DNA from: UBA993 sp964436815 | GTDB lineage: Bacteria > Bacillota > Dethiobacteria > DTU022 | Assembly (NCBI GenBank): GCA_964436815.1 | Contig: CAYTER010000005.1 | Span: 3,350-67,349 of the forward strand | Direction of reading: 5' to 3' | DNA: 64,000 bases | In this document: piece by piece, positions 60,670 through 64,000 of the stretch | How positions within the stretch are numbered: position 1 is the first letter of the stretch | Layout of the letters: every line of letters begins with the position of its first letter | Translations under genes and position numbers: made by a program | Notes under the pieces: model-generated | What the model saw: only the letters and a program-made list of their open reading frames with translations | Databases searched by the model: none | What the model was told of the DNA's origin: nothing

Positions 60670-62451
60670 TTAATTATCAATTATTTTTCCGCCAAAAAAT
60701 TTTTGCACTTCTTCAATGTCCATCCCTTTTTCCTTCTTAAGCCCTGAAGGTGAAGAGTTTTGCTTATTACTATCAGCAGGCGGTTCAGATTTCTTTTCCA
60801 CTACATTTTTTGGGGTCACTTTTTCCTGCTGCTGGTAGACTTCAGCTTCCTGTTTTAGAGGCAGGTTAAATTCCGCAGCAGTTTCGGCTTTAACCTGCAT
60901 TTGGATACCGAAAAAATCTGAAAAAACTGTTTCGAGCAGCTTGCGGTGACTGTCTTCCATTATCCTGATGCGATGAATATCATACTCAGGAGCGTAAGCA
61001 AGCTTGACCAGGTGCCCACGGCAATCCTGGACGACCGCCGGTTCAAGCCAGGCAGCAGTGGTTTTTTGACGTTTCTTAATCTCTTCCAGCAGATCCGGCC
61101 AGGCATCGAGCAGCCCTTCCAATCTGTCGCCGTTAGCCAGAGCTTCTCCACCGTTAACGATGCCATTTTGCAGCGGGGCCTGGCTTTCGCTTTCCCGGTC
61201 TGTCGCTTCGACTACAGCCGATTCACCAGTTTCCGGCAACTCTTCGGGTTCACTACCCTTCTCTGTCAGAACTGGAGCAGGACTAGCTGGTTCTGGCGCT
61301 TTCTCAGTCTTTTTAGCCCTGATCGCTTTCTGATCCAGGTGCAATCCCGGTGCAGGCTGAAGCCTGCCGTGTAAAACACGGAGCAGGCGAATAAAGGATA
61401 TCTCCAGGATATACTGTTGAAAATGGGCATTCCGAAGCTCTCCGGCGGTCTGATGCAGAAGCTCAATGGCATCAAATAACTTGGATTGATCAAAAACCTG
61501 GCTGCGGCTTGCCAGAAGCTCTTCCAATCCAGAATAGTCTTTGTTTTGATCCCCACCGACCGGTTCCTCAAGCAACATCCGGCTGAAAAGATAAGTAAGA
61601 TCACGCATAAAAAGGTTTAAATCACGGCCGCTGTAAATTATCTCGCGAATTATTTTCAACCCCTGATCCAAATCATTGTCGAGGGCTGCGCCAGCCAAAG
61701 CGGCGACCGTCTCTGCCCGGGTGGAACCGGTTACAATACGCACCTGCTCGGCGCTGATCAGTTCTTCACCATAGGCCGCACATTGTTCCAGAATCCCCAG
61801 GGCATCACGCAGTGACCCCTCGGAAAGGCGGGCAATCAGCTCCAAAGCCTCTTCATCGGCCTGCCATCCTTCCTCCTTCAGAACCGCCGCCAGACGACTG
61901 TTAATCTGCCCTATGGTGAGCAGATGAAAATCGAAACGCTGGCAGCGCGATACAATCGTTGCCGGCAGCTTGGATGGATCAGTTGTCGCTAAAATAAACA
62001 CAACATTTTGAGGCGGCTCTTCAAGAGTTTTTAAAAAAGCGTTGCAGGCCTCAGGGGTGAGCATATGCGCCTCATCTATGATATAAACCTTAAAACGGCT
62101 TTCGCCGCTGGCAAAGCGAGCTCTTTCACGCAATTCCCTGATCTCATCGATCCCCCGGTTCGAAGCAGCATCCATCTCGATCACATCAATCGATACTCCG
62201 GCAGCGATGTTCAGGCAGGGATTGCACTTTCCGCAGGGCTCGGCTGTAGGATAGTCGGCACAGTTCATTGCCCGGGCCAGGATTTTCGCAGCAGTAGTTT
62301 TACCCGTACCTCGAGGGCCGCAGAATAGGTAGGCATGGGCAAGCTGATCGTTTAACAGAGCATTGCTGAGTGTCCGGGTGATATGTTCCTGCCCGGTCAT
62401 ACTGGCAAAAGTAAGCGGCCTGCTGCGCCTGTAGAGGCTTAAATAAGTCAA
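60670..62451 (-). CDS. dnaX: DNA polymerase III gamma/tau subunit
   Basis: 593-residue clamp-loader ATPase. YRRSRPLTFASMTGQEHITRTL start, Walker A FCGPRGTGKTTAAKILARA near 44-62, zinc module CGKCNPC, Walker B VYIIDEAHML, and ILATTDPSKLPATIVSRCQRFDF. Domain III follows, then a low-complexity linker rich in Glu/Pro and a tau tail. I saw no programmed frameshift signal. First gene of dnaX-ybaB-recR. Confidence 0.95.
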   Translation of the reverse strand: MTYLSLYRRSRPLTFASMTGQEHITRTLSNALLNDQLAHAYLFCGPRGTGKTTAAKILARAMNCADYPTAEPCGKCNPCLNIAAGVSIDVIEMDAASNRGIDEIRELRERARFASGESRFKVYIIDEAHMLTPEACNAFLKTLEEPPQNVVFILATTDPSKLPATIVSRCQRFDFHLLTIGQINSRLAAVLKEEGWQADEEALELIARLSEGSLRDALGILEQCAAYGEELISAEQVRIVTGSTRAETVAALAGAALDNDLDQGLKIIREIIYSGRDLNLFMRDLTYLFSRMLLEEPVGGDQNKDYSGLEELLASRSQVFDQSKLFDAIELLHQTAGELRNAHFQQYILEISFIRLLRVLHGRLQPAPGLHLDQKAIRAKKTEKAPEPASPAPVLTEKGSEPEELPETGESAVVEATDRESESQAPLQNGIVNGGEALANGDRLEGLLDAWPDLLEEIKKRQKTTAAWLEPAVVQDCRGHLVKLAYAPEYDIHRIRIMEDSHRKLLETVFSDFFGIQMQVKAETAAEFNLPLKQEAEVYQQQEKVTPKNVVEKKSEPPADSNKQNSSPSGLKKEKGMDIEEVQKFFGGKIIDN

Positions 62452-62470
62452 GTTCCGGTTGCACCTCAGC

Positions 62471-62857
62471 TTAGTAAAGGTTTATAGTTGACACTTTCTG
62501 CAGCACAGAAACTGCTACATCAAGCTTTTCTGCTTTAACCATCAGGTAATCTGTATCGTATGTGGATATCGTGAAAACTGCTACCCCGGCTGCAGCAAGG
62601 GGGTTAAGCAGGGTAGCCAGGATACCGGTCAGGCTGAAATCGAGAGGACCTTCAACTTTAAAAAGGCGAAAACCTTTCTCATGTATACTGTCTTGCAGCA
62701 TAATCTCTTCCCGGCAGACGACCGATATCTCGTCAGCGGTTCTGGTTACAGAAAAGAAAGCGCCTTCAGCATCTTCAGGAATATTAACCGCAGAACCGCT
62801 ATCCAGGCGGTAAACACCGTAAAGTTCAGGCATCAGGGTGATAACCAGTTTACCCAT
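62471..62857 (-). CDS. ACT-domain protein
   Basis: 128 residues with two ACT-like halves: LVITLMPELYGVYRLDSGS, IPEDAEGAFFSVTRTADEISVVC, then FRLFKVEGPLDFSLTGILATLLNPLAAAGVAVFTISTYDTDYLMV (in parts). It belongs to the amino-acid-binding CASTOR/POLLUX-like ACT group. A role in amino-acid sensing is plausible but unproven. ATG at 62857 chosen because a start at 62893 would lie inside the SRP RNA. Between the SRP RNA and dnaX, where B. subtilis has no gene. Confidence 0.8.
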   Translation of the reverse strand: MGKLVITLMPELYGVYRLDSGSAVNIPEDAEGAFFSVTRTADEISVVCREEIMLQDSIHEKGFRLFKVEGPLDFSLTGILATLLNPLAAAGVAVFTISTYDTDYLMVKAEKLDVAVSVLQKVSTINLY

Positions 62858-62866
62858 AATAATTAA

Positions 62867-63135
62867 GGCCGCGCACCTGCCTTTGACCGTCAATTCCAGG
62901 CGCTGACCGGGCAGTTAGCTCCAACCCGGCGCTCCCGTGGCACCCGCAAAGTCTCACTTACCGCTGCTTCCTTCCGGACCTGACGGGGTTCATGAGTCTG
63001 CGCCGCACGGGACCGAGCTCTCAACACCACTTACCAGGCGCTGACCCCAAAACTGAACAGCCGGGGGCAGGAATTCAACCCCGCTATAGCGGATTGCGGG
63101 TACAGGGCACCGCTATCTCCCCGTCTAGCGCGGCC
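62867..63135 (-). ncRNA. ffs: Signal recognition particle RNA, long Bacillus type (scRNA)
   Basis: About 269 nt on the minus strand. The conserved apical domain GTCAGGTCCGGAAGGAAGCAGC (in parts GGTCCGGAAGG, AAGCAGCGG) is present. So is the 5' Alu-like part (GCTAGACGGGGAGATAGCGG, GTGCCCTGTACCCG), which marks the long Bacillota form. The ends pair: GGCCGCGC at the 5' end (63128-63135) with GCGCGGCC at the 3' end (62867-62874). Its place next to dnaX and tRNA-Ser matches B. subtilis scr. Confidence 0.93.
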
Positions 63136-63147
63136 AAACTAAAAAAT

Positions 63148-63239
63148 TGGCGGAGAGAGAGGGATTCGAACCCTCGAACGGCTTATCACCGTTACTCGCT
63201 TTCCAGGCGAGCGCCTTCGACCAACTCAGCCATCTCTCC
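63148..63239 (-). tRNA. tRNA-Ser (anticodon GGA)
   Basis: 92 nt including encoded CCA. Acceptor GGAGAGA/TCTCTCC, D-arm ATGGCTGAGTTGG, anticodon stem CTCGC/GCGAG with loop CTGGAAA (anticodon GGA, reads UCC/UCU), long variable arm typical of serine tRNA, T-arm GAGGGTTCGAATCCCTC. Confidence 0.97.
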
Positions 63240-63372
63240 ACGCCGGACGATCAATAATGTTGTAACGCGCTTATTATACAATGAATAGAAATAGCTTTCA
63301 ACACAAACAGCCGGCACTCCCGCCAGAAAAGAAAACGCGTAAACCTCCAAAAAGGATACGCGTATAAGCAGC

Positions 63373-63462
63373 TGGCGGAGAGAGTGGGATTTGAACCCAC
63401 GGTGCCTTTCAGCACACACGATTTCGAGTCGTGCGCCTTCAACCGGACTCGGCCATCTCTCC
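63373..63462 (-). tRNA. tRNA-Ser (anticodon CGA)
   Basis: 90 nt including encoded CCA. Acceptor GGAGAGA/TCTCTCC, D-arm TGGCCGAGTCCGG, anticodon stem CACGA/TCGTG with loop CTCGAAA (anticodon CGA, reads UCG), long variable arm, T-arm GTGGGTTCAAATCCCAC. Confidence 0.97.
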
Positions 63463-63555
63463 ATTTTCAGGTTATATCTTACCTCAGGGCGCCTTACTTT
63501 GTAAAGGGAAGGAAGGCGTCGTTGCCCTTTACCCTGCTTAAAATTCAATCAGTTT

Positions 63556-64000
63556 TCAATCCCGGCGTTCCTTGAAAAAATCCTGCAGCAACCTGGCACA
63601 CTCCGCCTCAAGCACCCCTCCGGTAACCTCCATTCTGTGGTTCAGGCGACTGTCACGGACCAGGTCGTAAAGAGTACCCGCAGCGCCGCCTTTGGGGTCA
63701 GCAGCTCCGAAAACCAGGCGATCAATACGGGCCTGGACCATAGCCCCGGCGCACATCGGGCAGGGCTCTAAAGTTACATAGAGGGTACAGCCGGGCAGGC
63801 GCCAGCCACCTAAAATGCTGCCCGCTTCACGAATGACCAGCACTTCGGCATGCGCAGTGGCATCTTTTAGCTCCTCACGCCTGTTGCGGTTAACCGCCAG
63901 CAATTTGCCATCGCGGACTATTACCGCTCCAATCGGCACTTCCCCATCACCGGCCGCCAACTGAGCCTGATCAAGCGCTACCCGCATGTAAAGCTGATCA
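63556..64000 (-). CDS. tadA: tRNA-specific adenosine deaminase TadA (5' end off the window)
   Basis: Converts A34 to inosine in tRNA-Arg(ACG). At least 148 residues are visible. Zinc site is complete: HAE in ATAHAEVLVIREA, and PCPMC in LEPCPMCAGAMVQARI; GAVIVRDGK and FGAADPKGGAAGTLYDL are also typical. The ATG at 63987 is preceded in frame by D-Q-L-Y, and family members usually have a few residues before YMRxAL, so the true start probably lies past the right edge. Order tadA-tRNA-scr-dnaX matches B. subtilis. Confidence 0.93.
   Translation of the reverse strand, partial: DQLYMRVALDQAQLAAGDGEVPIGAVIVRDGKLLAVNRNRREELKDATAHAEVLVIREAGSILGGWRLPGCTLYVTLEPCPMCAGAMVQARIDRLVFGAADPKGGAAGTLYDLVRDSRLNHRMEVTGGVLEAECARLLQDFFKERRD

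Noticed and set aside
60670..62451. Programmed frameshift in dnaX
   Set aside because: No A-rich slippery heptamer with a nearby stop was evident at the domain III boundary.
1..64000. CRISPR arrays, insertion sequences, prophage or plasmid genes
   Set aside because: No regular spacer repeats, transposase, integrase or phage structural genes were seen.

Overview
This window looks like an origin-proximal stretch of a low-to-mid GC, anaerobic Bacillota (Clostridia-like) chromosome, probably from a draft or metagenome assembly because a run of exactly 100 N interrupts it. Three things point there: AGGAGG-type ribosome sites with frequent TTG/GTG starts, a long (about 269 nt) Bacillus-type SRP RNA, and gene order recalling B. 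subtilis tadA-scr-dnaX-ybaB-recR ... tmk-holB-yaaT-abrB-metS-tatD-ksgA-veg-ispE-spoVG-glmU-prs-ctc-pth-mfd-yabM-yabN-divIC-yabR-tilS-hpt-ftsH-coaX-fol, running mostly on the minus strand from right to left.

Layout, left to right. 1-4084: phosphate regulon (pstC, pstS, phoR, phoP, minus strand) with a phased Pho-box array before pstS. 4447-10158: sodium/solute symporter with a 43-residue partner, then pyruvate:ferredoxin oxidoreductase. 10716-12932: nitroreductase, patatin and type III pantothenate kinase (minus). 13124-17588: folate operon (CPBP-like membrane protein, folE, HD protein, folP, folB, folK). 18046-21779: formate-THF ligase, P1 peptidase, amidohydrolase. 21807-33962: housekeeping run ftsH, hpt, tilS, yabR-like, divIC-like, HU, yabN-like, yabM/spoVB-like, mfd. 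34236-41304: a block inserted between mfd and pth. 41301-53436: pth, rplY, prs, truncated glmU, spoVG, nucleotidyltransferase, ispE, nicotinate PRTase, veg, DUF458, ksgA, SCP2 protein, tatD, metG. 53739-64000: abrB, yaaT, holB, tmk, guaB, an alpha/beta hydrolase, a DUF3786 protein, the gap, recR, ybaB, dnaX, an ACT protein, SRP RNA, two tRNA-Ser and tadA.

The most interesting part is the inserted block. It encodes a formate/nitrite channel with an N-terminal cysteine-rich domain, a separate small protein made of the same domain, an iron-ADH-family protein with two of four canonical metal ligands changed, a PAS histidine kinase and an NtrC-type sigma-54 activator. A well-spaced sigma-54 promoter precedes the channel gene, and a perfect dyad lies about 190 bp upstream of the predicted start site. 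I infer a self-regulated, formate-linked sensing/transport system. Together with PFOR and formate-THF ligase this suggests fermentative, syntrophic or acetogenic C1 metabolism.

Other points: three copies of a roughly 220-bp intergenic element whose paired arms differ in sequence but stay complementary; a GlmU lacking most of its acetyltransferase domain; a probable CTG start on the yabN homologue; and absence of spoVT, yabP, yabQ, spoIIE and yabG from their usual places, hinting at loss of sporulation. No CRISPR array, insertion sequence or prophage was seen.
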